Translations under genes and position numbers: made by a program
Notes under the pieces: model-generated
What the model was told of the DNA's origin: nothing
Seen by the model: the letters and a program-made list of their open reading frames with translations, nothing else
The model's database searches: none
Shown here: positions 10,405 to 20,041 of the stretch, in pieces
Numbering within the stretch: position 1 is the first letter of the stretch
Layout: each line of letters opens with the position of its first letter
Origin: Pseudomonadota bacterium
GTDB taxonomy: Bacteria; Pseudomonadota; Gammaproteobacteria; Burkholderiales; JABEVD01
NCBI GenBank assembly: GCA_021802655.1
Contig: JAJZRP010000008.1
Coordinates: 1-53,791, forward strand
Reading direction: 5' to 3'
Length of the DNA: 53,791 nucleotides

Positions 10405-11795
10405 TGAAGAATCCTGTTTGGATAATTGACGATGATCCGTCGATACGCTGGGTTTTCGAGAAGGCCCTGACCCGGGAAGGCATCGATTTCAGGATATTCT
10501 CTTCGGCAAGGGAAGCGCTCGACGCCTCCCTGACCCAGAAGCCGCAGGTTGTGGTGAGCGACATACAGATGCCCGGCGGGTCCGGCCTCGATTTGCTGCA
10601 GACGCTCAAGCTCAGGAACCCGGGACTTCCCGTCATCATCATGACCGCCTATTCTGATCTGGAGAGCGCGGTGTCCGCATTTCAGGGCGGCGCTTTCGAG
10701 TATTTGCCCAAGCCTTTCGACGTGGATCTCACGATCCAGTTGATACGCCGTGCACTCGAAGAGAGCACGAAGGAGAGCGGCGCACCGGAAGAAAGCTTCA
10801 GCACGCCCGAGATTCTCGGCAAGGCGGCTTCCATGCAGGGGATATTCCGCGCCATAGGCCGGCTTTCCCAGTCCCATGCCACTGTCCTGATCACCGGAGA
10901 ATCGGGAAGCGGGAAGGAGCTTGTCGCTCACGCGCTGCACAGGCACAGTCCCAGAGCGGGGAAGCCTTTCGTTGCAATCAATACTGCCGCGATTCCGAAG
11001 GATCTGCTCGAGTCCGAACTGTTCGGTCACGAGAAAGGCGCATTCACCGGGGCGCAGGCGATGCGGCGTGGCAGGTTCGAGCAGGCAGAGGGCGGCACGC
11101 TTTTCCTGGACGAGATAGGAGACATGCCGCCGGATCTCCAGACGAGGCTGCTGCGCGTTCTTTCGGACGGGCACTTCTACCGCGTCGGCGGCCATCAGCC
11201 CATCAAGGCCAACATCAGGGTCATCGCAGCGACCCACCAGGATCTCGAGAACCGGGTGAAACAGGGGCTCTTCAGGGAGGATCTCTTTCACAGGCTGAAC
11301 GTCATCCGGTTGAAGCTTCCTCCCCTGAGGGAGCGGCGCGAAGACATCGAACTGCTGGCCAAGTTTTTCCTGCAGAAGAGCGCAAAGGAACTCGGTATCG
11401 AGCCAAAGAAGCTTTCCGATGCCGCCGTAAGCTATATCGGTTCGCTCGATTTTCCGGGCAATGTGAGGCAGCTCGAAAATCTTTGCCACTGGCTCACGGT
11501 CATGGCGCCAGGGCAGAACATCGGGGTCGACGACCTGCCTCAGGAATTAAGGAGCGAGGCTCCCGCATCCGGTCCGGAAAGCTGGGTCGATGCGCTTTCG
11601 AACGAGGCGGATTTCTGGATAAGCAGGGGGGAGACTGCGATCATGGAAAGGCTGGTACCGCTCTTCGAGAAGACCCTGATCCTCAGGGCGCTGCGCCACA
11701 CCGGGGGACGCAGGATTGAAGCTGCGACGCTCCTCGGCCTCGGCCGCAACACCTTGACGAGGAAAATACAGGAACTCGGGCTGGAAGAAGTCTAG
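10404..11795 (+). CDS. ntrC: Nitrogen regulation response regulator NtrC
   Basis: A 463-residue sigma-54 activator with three domains. The receiver domain (1-120) has the acidic pocket DDD and the phosphoacceptor aspartate 53 in SDIQMPGG. The AAA+ domain (about 140-370) has Walker A GESGSGKE, the sigma-54 contact loop GAFTGA and Walker [12 protein letters not shown]. The C-terminus has a Fis-type helix-turn-helix ([19 protein letters not shown]). It would bind enhancer sites and activate RpoN promoters such as the one seen before glnA. It is translationally coupled to ntrB. The gene ends one base before the stop codon of the convergent HDOD gene. Confidence 0.96.
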   Translation: MKNPVWIIDDDPSIRWVFEKALTREGIDFRIFSSAREALDASLTQKPQVVVSDIQMPGGSGLDLLQTLKLRNPGLPVIIMTAYSDLESAVSAFQGGAFEYLPKPFDVDLTIQLIRRALEESTKESGAPEESFSTPEILGKAASMQGIFRAIGRLSQSHATVLITGESGSGKELVAHALHRHSPRAGKPFVAINTAAIPKDLLESELFGHEKGAFTGAQAMRRGRFEQAEGGTLFLDEIGDMPPDLQTRLLRVLSDGHFYRVGGHQPIKANIRVIAATHQDLENRVKQGLFREDLFHRLNVIRLKLPPLRERREDIELLAKFFLQKSAKELGIEPKKLSDAAVSYIGSLDFPGNVRQLENLCHWLTVMAPGQNIGVDDLPQELRSEAPASGPESWVDALSNEADFWISRGETAIMERLVPLFEKTLILRALRHTGGRRIEAATLLGLGRNTLTRKIQELGLEEV

Positions 11796-11796
11796 G

Positions 11797-12690
11797 CTAT
11801 TCCACCGGCCAGTCGCCGGGAAGCAGGGGGAACCAGGCTGCCGCAGGGCGATGGTTGTACCAGCGCCACTCCCTCGCGGCGAAAAGGGTGTTGCTGTTGA
11901 TGTTTTGCATGACGCCGTCCTCTCCGATGGTCAGGAAAGCGTTGATCGCGGCATAATCGTCGGGAAGGGCGGCGTTGTACCAGCCTTTTGCAGAATGCCG
12001 TGCCAGGGAAGTCGCGATATTGACGTTGATTACCCGCTGCAGACTTGCATGATCCGTATCCATCAGGGAGCGCAGCAGGGCGGGAAGCTTCCACATGGCG
12101 GCGAGAAGCAGTTGCAGTTTCATGAGATCGAAGCCGAGAACCGCCTGCTGAGTATCGACGCTTCTCAGGGTGGAATCGCGCATCATCCTGCGCCTGATCT
12201 CGATCATCTCATTGGGCGAATAGCACCAGAGCAGTATTTCGGCCATGTCGTGCAGCAATGCCGAGATCGTCACCTCGTCGGACTCCAGATCGAGCCGCAG
12301 TATCGCCCAGTCCTGGGCATAAAGCGCCGCATGGCGACTCCTGCTCATTACGGAAAGCAGGCCGGAGAGGGCCACGGGATTGTCGGCGAGAAGATCCTCG
12401 ACGCTATGAAGGCTGGTAAAATGCTCGAAGAATGCGCCTGTTCCCATCATCATCAGGGCATGCGAGATCGTCGTGATTTCCGCGTGTTGCGTTTTTCTCC
12501 TGGATTCGATGAAGCGGAGCACCTTGATGGTCATTATCGGATCGTGCAGGATAACCGAAGAAATGTCCTTGGCCGTGATGTTGTCTTCGTCTTCCCGCAT
12601 GCGTTCGATCTCCTGCGCCGTTCTTCTCAGAACGGGCAGATCGATTTGGGTCAGACGGACGACCCAGTCATTGAGGTTTTTGTGCAGCAT
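11797..12690 (-). CDS. HDOD domain protein
   Basis: A 297-residue cytoplasmic protein with an HDOD domain, an HD-related signalling fold without proven catalytic activity. Typical segments are LPVLRRTAQEIERMREDE, DISSVILHDPIMTIKVLRFIESR and ITTISHALMMMGTGAFFEHF near the N-terminus, and LESDEVTISALLHDMAEILLW near residue 165. No attached GGDEF, EAL or receiver domain is present. HDOD proteins are often linked to stress, motility or biofilm signalling, but the role here is unknown. It is the last gene of the long minus-strand run, starting 16 bases after xth, and converges on ntrC. Confidence 0.85.
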   Translation of the reverse strand: MLHKNLNDWVVRLTQIDLPVLRRTAQEIERMREDEDNITAKDISSVILHDPIMTIKVLRFIESRRKTQHAEITTISHALMMMGTGAFFEHFTSLHSVEDLLADNPVALSGLLSVMSRSRHAALYAQDWAILRLDLESDEVTISALLHDMAEILLWCYSPNEMIEIRRRMMRDSTLRSVDTQQAVLGFDLMKLQLLLAAMWKLPALLRSLMDTDHASLQRVINVNIATSLARHSAKGWYNAALPDDYAAINAFLTIGEDGVMQNINSNTLFAAREWRWYNHRPAAAWFPLLPGDWPVE

Positions 12691-12706
12691 GTCTCCTCCC
12701 AGGGAT

Positions 12707-13474
12707 TCAGACTTCCACCTCTGTCATCACCGGAGCATGGTCAGATGGCCGCTCCATCTTTCTCGGAAAAATATCTACCTTGCAACCGGTGCATTTTACC
12801 GCGAGCGCATCGCTCAGGAGGATATGATCTATCCTCAGACCCATATTACGGCGAAATGCGTTCATCCTGTAGTCCCACCAGGTAAAGACCTTGTCAGGCT
12901 GGTCGAAAAGCCTGAAGCTGTCCCTGAATCCGAGCCCCAGGATTTCATTGAATGCACGGCGCTCTTGCGGGCTGACCAGCACGCTTCCTTCCCAGGCCTT
13001 CGGGTCGTGGACATCCCGATCCTCGGGGGCGATATTGTAGTCCCCGAGAACGGCCATTGCCGGATACAGCGCGAGTTCCGTCTTCAGCCAGTTGCGGAAC
13101 GCATCGAGCCACTTGAGCTTGTAGGGAAATTTTTCCGAAGTCGGGGATTCCCCGTTCGGGACGTAGGCGCAGACCACCCTGGTTCCGTTCACGGTCGCCG
13201 AGAGCACGCGCTTTTGCTCGTCCTCGAAACCGGGAATGCCGTCCGTCCGGTCCGCGAGGGGAAATCTGCTCAGGATGGCGACGCCGTTGTAGGTCTTCTG
13301 CCCGCTATAGATCGCTTCATATCCGGCAGATCTGATTTCCTCAAGAGGAAAGTTGTCGTCGGTGAGCTTGGTTTCCTGCAGGCAGAGCACGTCGGGTGCG
13401 GCAGTTTTCAGCCATTCGAGCACATGGGGGAGCCGCACTTTCAGCGAATTGACGTTCCATGTGGCGAGCTTCAC
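12707..13474 (-). CDS. xth: Exodeoxyribonuclease III
   Basis: A 255-residue metal-dependent nuclease of the exonuclease III/AP endonuclease family for base-excision repair. Catalytic motifs are complete: WNVNSLK at the N-terminus, LCLQETKL with the metal-binding glutamate, [27 protein letters not shown] and the terminal SDHAPV. The start is a GTG at 13474 that overlaps the pyrC' stop codon (GTGA); the frame stays open upstream to 13741, but that part is only antisense-like coding of pyrC' and would give an 89-residue extension unknown in the family. Expression therefore appears coupled to the pyrimidine genes. Confidence 0.93.
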   Translation of the reverse strand: MKLATWNVNSLKVRLPHVLEWLKTAAPDVLCLQETKLTDDNFPLEEIRSAGYEAIYSGQKTYNGVAILSRFPLADRTDGIPGFEDEQKRVLSATVNGTRVVCAYVPNGESPTSEKFPYKLKWLDAFRNWLKTELALYPAMAVLGDYNIAPEDRDVHDPKAWEGSVLVSPQERRAFNEILGLGFRDSFRLFDQPDKVFTWWDYRMNAFRRNMGLRIDHILLSDALAVKCTGCKVDIFPRKMERPSDHAPVMTEVEV

Positions 13475-14754
13475 GAAGGGTTTGCCCGGTAAACGACATA
13501 CCCGCCGACCAGCGTGTATCTCACCCTGCCCTTCATTTCCAGGCCGAGAAAGGGCGTGTTTTTCCCCTGGCTCTTGAGCGACTTCGGTTCGATTTTCCAG
13601 TAGGCGTCCGGGGCAAAGATGCACAGGTCGGCCGCTGCCCCTGGCGACAGGCTCCCGCTTTCGATGCCGAGAACGTCTGCGGGCCGGGAAGTGACCCGTG
13701 AAAGTGCATCGATGAGCGGCACCTTCGATTCTTCGGCCCATTTCAACACCAGGGGAAGCAGAAGTTCCAGGCCTGTCGCCCCGGCTTCGGCTTCGGCGAA
13801 GGGAAGCAGCTTGGCGTCGTCGTCGACCGGGGTGTGATCCGAACAGACTGCATCTATCGTCCCATCCTTCAGTCCGCGCTTCAAGGCGTCGCGGTCCCTG
13901 AGGCTTCTAAGCGGCGGGACCAGATGGCAGTTCGAATCGAAGAAGCCGATATCCCTGTCCGAAAGGTGGATGTGATTCGCGGAAACGTCGCAGGTCACTG
14001 GAAGCCCCTGTTTCTTGGCCTGCCTGATCATCTCCGCCCCTTCCGAACTGGAGATGCGGCAGATATGGATTCTTGCGCCGGTTTCTTCCGCGAGGCGGAG
14101 AATTTTCGACAGCGCTATGGTTTCGGCGCAGGCGGGAATTCCGGGAAGCCCCAGGCGGGTGGCGATTTCCCCTTCATGGGCAACGCCTATTCTGGAAAGG
14201 CTCGCATCCTGGGCTCTGAGCCAGACGGGAAGATCGAAGGTGGCGGCATATTGCATCGCGCGCATCATCACCAGGGCATTGTCGAGCGGCTTTTCGGCAT
14301 GGCTGAAGGCCACGCAGCCTGCGTCGCTCAATTCGGCCATTTCGGTGAGGTTCTCGCCGAGCAGCCCCTGGGTCAATGCGCCCACCGGGAAGACATGGGC
14401 CTGGTTCAGGCTCCTCGCCCGGTATTTCAGCATCTCGACCAGCCCCGGCTCGTCGAGCGGCGGGTCGGTGTCGGGCGGGCAGGCAAGGGAGGTGATCCCG
14501 CCGGCGATGGCGGCCTCCATTTCGGATTCGAGGGTCGCCCGGTATTCGTAGCCCGGTTCCCGCAATCTCGCGGAGAGATCGACCAGACCCGGGCAGACGA
14601 CGAGTCCATTCGCATCGATTTCATGACTGGCATTGAAGCCTTGCGGGGGTTCCCCTATGGAGGCCACCTTGCCTGCAGCGATGAAAAGGTCGGCTTTCCT
14701 GTCGAGATGGTTTTTCGGATCGATAAGGCGTCCGTTCTTGATATGGATCTTCAT
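13471..14754 (-). CDS. pyrX: Dihydroorotase-like protein, probably noncatalytic (PyrC'/PyrX)
   Basis: A 427-residue amidohydrolase-fold protein next to pyrB. The metal-binding HxH of active dihydroorotases is replaced by SAR at residues 61-63 ([14 protein letters not shown]), and the substrate motif MPNT reads PPDT at 93-96. CSDHTPV is kept. In Pseudomonas a similar noncatalytic dihydroorotase is a structural subunit that holds aspartate carbamoyltransferase in a dodecamer; that role is likely here. A working dihydroorotase must then be encoded elsewhere. The ATG lies two bases after the pyrB stop, and the gene's own stop overlaps the xth start. The symbol follows Pseudomonas usage. Confidence 0.9.
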   Translation of the reverse strand: MKIHIKNGRLIDPKNHLDRKADLFIAAGKVASIGEPPQGFNASHEIDANGLVVCPGLVDLSARLREPGYEYRATLESEMEAAIAGGITSLACPPDTDPPLDEPGLVEMLKYRARSLNQAHVFPVGALTQGLLGENLTEMAELSDAGCVAFSHAEKPLDNALVMMRAMQYAATFDLPVWLRAQDASLSRIGVAHEGEIATRLGLPGIPACAETIALSKILRLAEETGARIHICRISSSEGAEMIRQAKKQGLPVTCDVSANHIHLSDRDIGFFDSNCHLVPPLRSLRDRDALKRGLKDGTIDAVCSDHTPVDDDAKLLPFAEAEAGATGLELLLPLVLKWAEESKVPLIDALSRVTSRPADVLGIESGSLSPGAAADLCIFAPDAYWKIEPKSLKSQGKNTPFLGLEMKGRVRYTLVGGYVVYRANPS

Positions 14755-14756
14755 GT

Positions 14757-15701
14757 TCAGCTTCCGGCAAGAATGCTCATGACCGCCATGCGCACGGCGA
14801 TGCCGAAGGTCACCTGAGGAAGGATGACCGACTGCGGACCATCGGCTACGGCGGAATCGATTTCTATCCCCCGGTTCATCGGGCCGGGGTGCATGACGAT
14901 TGCATCGGGTTTGGCGAGCGCCAGCTTCTCCGGCGTCAGGCCGTAGTATTTGAAATACTCCTGCGCACTCGGCAGCAAAGCGCCCTGCATGCGTTCGTTT
15001 TGCAGCCTCAGCATGAGGAGGACATCCACATCCTTCAGTCCTTTCGACATGTCGTGATAGGGATGCACGCCGAGATGCTCGACTCCCTTGGGGAGCAGGG
15101 TCCTGGGCGCGATCACCCTGACCTCGGGAACGCCCAGGGTGGTGAGCGCATGGATTTGGGAGCGCGCCACACGGGAATGCATGATATCCCCGATGATTGC
15201 CACCTTGAGTTCGTGGAAATCGCGCTTGAAATGCCTGATCGTGTACATGTCGAGCAGGGCCTGGGTGGGGTGGGCATGGCGCCCGTCGCCGGCGTTGATC
15301 ACATGGATTTCCGGGGCGACGTGATTCGCGATCAGATGGGCGGCTCCGCTTTGCGCATGCCTGACGATGAACATGTCGGCATGCATCGCAGAAAGGTTGT
15401 TGACGGTGTCGAGCAAGGTCTCCCCCTTGCTCTGGGAGGAGGCGCTGATGTTGAGATTGATGACGTCGGCTGAAAGCCGCTTGGCCGCGATCTCGAAGGT
15501 CGTGCGGGTCCTGGTGCTGGGCTCGAAGAAAAGGTTGAATATCGCCTTTCCCCTCAGGAGCGGCACCTTCTTGACCTCTCTCTCGGTCACGCCGACGAAG
15601 GATTCGGCCGTGTCCAGGATGTGATGTAGCATGGCTGCGGACAACCCCTCTATGGTCAGCAGATGCTGCAGTTCCCCGTTCTTGTTGAGTTGTCTTTGCA
15701 T
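14757..15701 (-). CDS. pyrB: Aspartate carbamoyltransferase catalytic subunit
   Basis: A 314-residue enzyme making carbamoyl-aspartate from carbamoyl phosphate and aspartate, the committed step of pyrimidine synthesis. Carbamoyl-phosphate binding motif [13 protein letters not shown], the loop serine and lysine in [11 protein letters not shown], and [12 protein letters not shown] are all intact, as is [10 protein letters not shown] near the C-terminus. There is no pyrI nearby, as expected for the class that pairs with a dihydroorotase-like subunit. It follows pyrR by one base and precedes pyrC' by two bases. Start at 15701 gives the standard length. Confidence 0.97.
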   Translation of the reverse strand: MQRQLNKNGELQHLLTIEGLSAAMLHHILDTAESFVGVTEREVKKVPLLRGKAIFNLFFEPSTRTRTTFEIAAKRLSADVINLNISASSQSKGETLLDTVNNLSAMHADMFIVRHAQSGAAHLIANHVAPEIHVINAGDGRHAHPTQALLDMYTIRHFKRDFHELKVAIIGDIMHSRVARSQIHALTTLGVPEVRVIAPRTLLPKGVEHLGVHPYHDMSKGLKDVDVLLMLRLQNERMQGALLPSAQEYFKYYGLTPEKLALAKPDAIVMHPGPMNRGIEIDSAVADGPQSVILPQVTFGIAVRMAVMSILAGS

Positions 15702-15702
15702 T

Positions 15703-16200
15703 TCAGTTCCCAGGTCTCAGTCTGAGTTCAAGCTCGCCCGTATCGTTTCTCAGCAGGTCGATCATCCTGTGTTCGCCGAGATCCAGTTTGATGCCCGTGA
15801 ATCGGGCTTCGATGGGCAATTCCCGCCCGCCCCTGTCGACGAGGACGGCAAGCCTGATCCTGGCCGGCCTGCCGTAATCGAAAATCTCATTGACTGCCGC
15901 TCTCACCGTGCGCCCGGTGAAAAGCACATCGTCGACGAGCAGGATGTCGGCTCCGTCGACATCGAAAGAGATGTCGGAAGGCTTTACTTCGGGGTGCAGG
16001 CCGATGCGCTCGAAATCGTCCCGGTAGAAGGAAATGTCGAGCATGCCGAGCGGCGTGGAAAGCCCCAGCATGCGATGCAGTTCCTCGGCGAGCCAGGCAC
16101 CGCCGGTATGGATGCCGACCAGGATGGTGTCGCCGGTCAGATCGGCCCGGATGTCTTTCGCCAGTTTTTCCAGAATGTCACGGGTCTGGGGTAATTCCAT
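15703..16200 (-). CDS. pyrR: PyrR-type uracil phosphoribosyltransferase/regulator
   Basis: A 165-residue type I phosphoribosyltransferase. The PRPP motif [17 protein letters not shown] is perfect for the PyrR family, with the N-terminal segment [18 protein letters not shown]. PyrR proteins bind UMP/UTP and in Gram-positives attenuate pyr transcripts; in Pseudomonas-type operons PyrR leads pyrB and acts in pyrimidine regulation. No attenuator is visible before pyrR here, because the gene is embedded between ruvX (23-base overlap) and pyrB, so any control would have to act further upstream. Confidence 0.93.
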   Translation of the reverse strand: MELPQTRDILEKLAKDIRADLTGDTILVGIHTGGAWLAEELHRMLGLSTPLGMLDISFYRDDFERIGLHPEVKPSDISFDVDGADILLVDDVLFTGRTVRAAVNEIFDYGRPARIRLAVLVDRGGRELPIEARFTGIKLDLGEHRMIDLLRNDTGELELRLRPGN

Positions 16201-16612
16201 GTTCCTTCTCCTCCAGGTACGCCTGCAGCAGACATTGCGCAGCGACCTGGTCGATATGGGCCTTCTGTGCCTTCCCGAAAATGCCGGCTTCCCGTAGCGC
16301 CTCCTCTGCAGCGAAAGAACTCAGGCGCTCGTCCACGAATTCGACGGGCAGGCCATATCTTGCGGCCAGGCGCCTGCCGAAAAGCTTCGCAAGCCGTGTG
16401 AGTTCATGTTCGGCGCCGCTCATCGACAGTGGCAATCCTACCACGAGCAGGGCAGGTTGCCACTCCTTGATCAGAACATCGATCGCCTCGAAGCATTCGG
16501 ATTTTTTTTCCCAGAGGACGGTCGAGAGGGGATGGGCGATTCCGGTTTCCAGGCTGCCGAGGGCCACGCCGATTCGCCTTGTCCCGAAATCGAAGGCCAG
16601 CACCTCACCCAT
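16178..16612 (-). CDS. ruvX: RuvX/YqgF pre-16S rRNA nuclease
   Basis: A 144-residue RNase H-like protein involved in 16S rRNA 5' maturation and once proposed as a Holliday junction resolvase. Signature motifs are AFDFGTRRIGVALG at the N-terminus, VVGLPLSMSG, FVDERLSS and DQVAAQCLLQAYLE. The ATG at 16612 gives the usual family N-terminus; an in-frame GTG at 16627 would add five residues. It overlaps the end of yqgE by 8 bases and the start of pyrR by 23 bases. The yqgE-ruvX-pyrR-pyrB order is a well known proteobacterial arrangement. Confidence 0.94.
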   Translation of the reverse strand: MGEVLAFDFGTRRIGVALGSLETGIAHPLSTVLWEKKSECFEAIDVLIKEWQPALLVVGLPLSMSGAEHELTRLAKLFGRRLAARYGLPVEFVDERLSSFAAEEALREAGIFGKAQKAHIDQVAAQCLLQAYLEEKEHGITPDP

Positions 16613-17165
16613 GCCCAGCCGATTCACTGAGATTCGCCCAGTCTATGCCCATCATCCTGAGTGCGGCGGGAAGACGCTCTTCGGCCGCGGTTTCGAAAAG
16701 GATTTCCTGCGAGGATTTTGCGCTCAGCCAGGCATTCTGGCTCAGTTCGTGCTCCAGTTGTCCCGGCGCCCATCCTGCATAGCCGAGGGCAACCAGAACA
16801 TGCCGGGGTCCCGAGCCCTGGCCCAGGGATTGAAGGATGTCTCTGGAGGTTGTGAGCCCCATGTTTTCGGCGACGGAAATGGTCGACTGCCATTGTCCGA
16901 CCGGCTCGTGAAGAACGAATCCCCTTTCCATTTCGACAGGCCCGCCGAAATAGACCGGAACCTTCTCGAATTCTTCGTTCCTGGATTCTATCCCGAGCTC
17001 GCCGAGCATGGAAGCAAGGCTCATCGCGATCGGGCGGTTGACCACCAACCCCAGCGCACCCTGGTCGTGATGCTCGCAGATATACATCAGGCATTTGGAG
17101 AATACCGGATCCATCATGCCGGGCATGGCTATCAGTAAATGGTCTGTAAGGTTGAAAGCGCTCAT
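16605..17165 (-). CDS. yqgE: YqgE/AlgH family protein (DUF179)
   Basis: A 186-residue cytoplasmic protein of the UPF0301 family, whose biochemical function is unknown. It shows the conserved N-terminal segment LTDHLLIAMPGMMDPVF followed by YICEHHDQGALGLVVNRP, the central PVYFGGPVEMERGFVLH, and LVALGYAGWAPGQLE. AlgH in Pseudomonas was linked to alginate transcription, but this does not define the general role. It lies directly before ruvX with overlapping ends, the conserved arrangement in proteobacteria. A 42-base gap separates it from trkH upstream on the same strand. Confidence 0.92.
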   Translation of the reverse strand: MSAFNLTDHLLIAMPGMMDPVFSKCLMYICEHHDQGALGLVVNRPIAMSLASMLGELGIESRNEEFEKVPVYFGGPVEMERGFVLHEPVGQWQSTISVAENMGLTTSRDILQSLGQGSGPRHVLVALGYAGWAPGQLEHELSQNAWLSAKSSQEILFETAAEERLPAALRMMGIDWANLSESAGHG

Positions 17166-17207
17166 GACATTCCATTGTAGTCATCTGGCTGCAACTTCAC
17201 AATTGCG

Positions 17208-18665
17208 CTATTTCCGCCAAAAGGCCGGGGTGAAGATGATCAGGATGGAAAAGATTTCCAGGCGGCCGAGCAGCATGGCCAGAATACAGACCCAGGCCTG
17301 GAAACTGTTCAGGCCGCCGTAGGTCGTGGCGGGGCCGACCTGGCCCAGTCCGGGGCCGACATTGTTGATGCAGGCGATAATCGCACTGAAGGAGGAAACG
17401 AAATCGAATCCGCTTCCGACGAGCATGAAGACCAGCACGAGAATGCTCATGAAATAGAGGAAAATGAATCCGAGAACGGAATAGACGACATTGTTCTGGA
17501 CGACCAGGCCGTTGATTTTCAGCGGATTGACAATGGCGGGGTGGAGAAGACGCAGCATTTCACGCTGGCTCTGTTTCACGAGGACGAGGGTTCTTATCAT
17601 TTTGATCCCGCCCCCTGTCGAGCCGGAGCTGACGGAAATGCAGCTCAGGAAAAGCATCCAGAGCGGAGCGAGAATGGGCCAGGCATTGTAATCGATGCTG
17701 GTCAAACCGCAATCCGTCGCGATGGAGACCAGATTGAAGGATGCATGCCGCAGCGCGGTCCAGAAATTATCGTAGGTTCCCGTGCGCCAGAGGAAGAGGG
17801 CGATGGCGACGGCGCTTACCGAGACCAGCTTGATGAAGGCCACACCTTCCCGGTCGGCCCTGTAGAGCTTGAGGCTTTTGCCGCGCAGCGCGAGGAAATG
17901 GGTCGCGAAATTCATGCCTGCGACCAGCATGAAGAAGGTCAGGACGATTTCTATGGCGGGAGAATGGAAATATCCGATGCTTGCATCGTGGGTGGAGAAT
18001 CCGCCCAGGCTCATCGCGGAAAAAGCATGACAGATCGCATCGAACCCGCTCATTCCGGCAAGCTTCAATGCGATGATGCAGGCCAGGGTAATGACGAAAT
18101 AGACGAGCCAGAGGTTTTTCGCAGTTTCGGTGATGCGCGGGGCGAGCTTGCTGTCTTTCATCGGACCGGGCGTTTCGGCTCTGGAGAGTTGCATGCCGCC
18201 CACGCCCAGGAGGGGTAGAATGGCCACGGCGAGGACGATGATGCCCATTCCCCCGATCCAGCTGAGTTCGTGGCGCCAAAGATTGATCGATTGCGGCAGG
18301 CTGTCGAGTCCGGAGAGTACGGTGGCGCCAGTCGTCGTCAATCCGGACATGCATTCGAAGAAGGCGTGGGTGAAGGTGAGGCCGCCGAGCGACTCCAGCA
18401 GGGGAAGCGTGGAGAAGGCCGCAACGCCAAGCCAGGTCGACACCACCATCAGGAACCCGTCTCTGGGTTTCATCTCCCGCTTGAAATCCCGGGTCGCCAG
18501 CCAGAGCAGTATGCCGAATCCCAGGGTGAGCACCAGCGGTCGAACGAAGTCTGCGAGTTGGCCGTCCCGGTAGATGAGCGAGGTCAGTATGGGAAGGAGG
18601 TAGGCCAGGCTGAATACCATCAGGACCTTTCCGAGAATATGGACCACTGACAGTATCCTGTGCAT
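17208..18665 (-). CDS. trkH: Trk potassium uptake channel subunit TrkH
   Basis: A 485-residue polytopic inner-membrane protein of the Trk/Ktr superfamily, made of four pore repeats. The selectivity-filter-like segments are seen in MSGLTTTGATVLSGLDSLP, MSLGGFSTHDASIG, TDCGLTSIDYNAW and NVGPGLGQVGPA. It forms the potassium pore and needs TrkA as cytoplasmic gating partner. The start ATG overlaps the trkA stop codon by one base (TGATG), so the two subunits are translationally coupled. Length is as expected for TrkH. Confidence 0.96.
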   Translation of the reverse strand: MHRILSVVHILGKVLMVFSLAYLLPILTSLIYRDGQLADFVRPLVLTLGFGILLWLATRDFKREMKPRDGFLMVVSTWLGVAAFSTLPLLESLGGLTFTHAFFECMSGLTTTGATVLSGLDSLPQSINLWRHELSWIGGMGIIVLAVAILPLLGVGGMQLSRAETPGPMKDSKLAPRITETAKNLWLVYFVITLACIIALKLAGMSGFDAICHAFSAMSLGGFSTHDASIGYFHSPAIEIVLTFFMLVAGMNFATHFLALRGKSLKLYRADREGVAFIKLVSVSAVAIALFLWRTGTYDNFWTALRHASFNLVSIATDCGLTSIDYNAWPILAPLWMLFLSCISVSSGSTGGGIKMIRTLVLVKQSQREMLRLLHPAIVNPLKINGLVVQNNVVYSVLGFIFLYFMSILVLVFMLVGSGFDFVSSFSAIIACINNVGPGLGQVGPATTYGGLNSFQAWVCILAMLLGRLEIFSILIIFTPAFWRK

Positions 18666-20038
18666 CAGAAGAATCCCATTGCAACCTGGAACAGTTTTTC
18701 GACTTTGGGAATGAGTTCCTTGTTGATCGCGAATATGATGACATGGTCTTCCGGTTCGACCACGGTATCGTGGTGCGCGATCAGCACCTGTTCGCCCCTG
18801 ACGATCGCGCCTATGCTCACGCCGGGAGGAAGGTCGATTTCGTCTATCCTTCTGCCGACCACCCTGGAGGATTTCGCATCCCCATGCGCGACCAGTTCGA
18901 GAGCCTCGGCGGCACCGCGGCGCAGGGAATGCACTGCCGTGACATCGGCTCGCCTGACATGGGTGAGCAGGGTGCCTATGGTGGCCTGGGAAGGGGAAAT
19001 GGCGATGTCGATCTCGCCGCCCTGGACGAGATCGACATAGGCGCCCCGGTTGATGAGGGCGATCACCTTGCGGGCTCCCATCCTTTTCGCCAGCAGGGCG
19101 GCCATGATGTTGTTTTCATCGTCGTTCGTCAACGCGCAGAAGAGATCCATCTCGTCCACGTTTTCCGCCTCCAGAAGCCCCTCGTCGGTCGCATCCCCAT
19201 GCAGGATCAGGGTGCTGGAAAGATTTGCAGCCAGCCTTTCGCAGGACTTCTTGTTGAATTCGATGAGCTTCACCTGATAGGCCTTCTCGACGGATTTTGC
19301 CAGCCTGCTGCCGATGTTTCCTCCGCCTGCGATCATGATGCGCCTGATCGGCTTGTCCATGCGCTTCAATTCGCTCATGACCATGCGGATGTCCTTGGCG
19401 GCGGCAATGAAAAACACCTCATCACCCGTCTCGATCACGGTGTCCCGCTCGGGCATGATCGCCCTTCCCTTGCGGAATATCGCGGCGACGCGGGTTTCGA
19501 CATTGGGCATGTGCTTCCGGATGTTCTGGAGCTCCTGCTCCACGAGGGATCCGCCTTCGGCAGCGCGCATCCCGACGAGGTTGACCCTGCCGTCCGCGAA
19601 ATCCAGAACCTGCAGCGCTTCCGGGAATTCGATCAGCTTGACGATGTAATCGGTCAGGATCTGCTCGGGGCAGATGGTGAAATCGACGCAGAAGTTTTCG
19701 GGAGAAAAGATTTCGGGGTGGGAAAGGTAGTCCGCGGCGCGAATCCTGGCGATCTTGGTCGGGACATTGAAAATGATCGAGGCCAGCTTGCAGGCGACCA
19801 GGTTGGTTTCGTCGTTCTGGGTCACCGCAAGGATCATGTCCGCATCCTGGGCACCGGCCTGCCTCAATACTTCCGGGTGGGATGCGCTCCCGGCCACCGT
19901 GCGCAGGTCAAGCCTGTCCTGCAGCAGCCTAAGCCTCTCGGGGTCGATGTCGACGATCGTGATGTCGTTCGCCTCCCCTGCCAGACTCTCCGCGACCGTG
20001 GAGCCTACTCTTCCCGCCCCGAGAATAATGACCTTCAT
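18665..20038 (-). CDS. trkA: Trk system potassium uptake protein TrkA
   Basis: A 457-residue cytoplasmic regulator with a duplicated RCK arrangement. Two Rossmann domains bind NAD(H) or ATP: IILGAGRVGSTVAESLAG at residue 4 and IMIAGGGNIGSRLAKSVE near residue 234. Each is followed by a TrkA-C domain (for example VGRRIDEIDLPPGVSIGAIVRG near residue 385). It gates TrkH according to nucleotide binding. It starts three bases after the stop of the inositol-phosphatase-family gene and is coupled to trkH downstream. Confidence 0.96.
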   Translation of the reverse strand: MKVIILGAGRVGSTVAESLAGEANDITIVDIDPERLRLLQDRLDLRTVAGSASHPEVLRQAGAQDADMILAVTQNDETNLVACKLASIIFNVPTKIARIRAADYLSHPEIFSPENFCVDFTICPEQILTDYIVKLIEFPEALQVLDFADGRVNLVGMRAAEGGSLVEQELQNIRKHMPNVETRVAAIFRKGRAIMPERDTVIETGDEVFFIAAAKDIRMVMSELKRMDKPIRRIMIAGGGNIGSRLAKSVEKAYQVKLIEFNKKSCERLAANLSSTLILHGDATDEGLLEAENVDEMDLFCALTNDDENNIMAALLAKRMGARKVIALINRGAYVDLVQGGEIDIAISPSQATIGTLLTHVRRADVTAVHSLRRGAAEALELVAHGDAKSSRVVGRRIDEIDLPPGVSIGAIVRGEQVLIAHHDTVVEPEDHVIIFAINKELIPKVEKLFQVAMGFF

Positions 20039-20041
20039 GAG

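Noticed and set aside
13475-13741. N-terminal extension of exonuclease III to 13741
   Set aside because: The extra residues only read through pyrC' in another frame and are absent from the family; the GTG at 13474 opens the conserved N-terminus.
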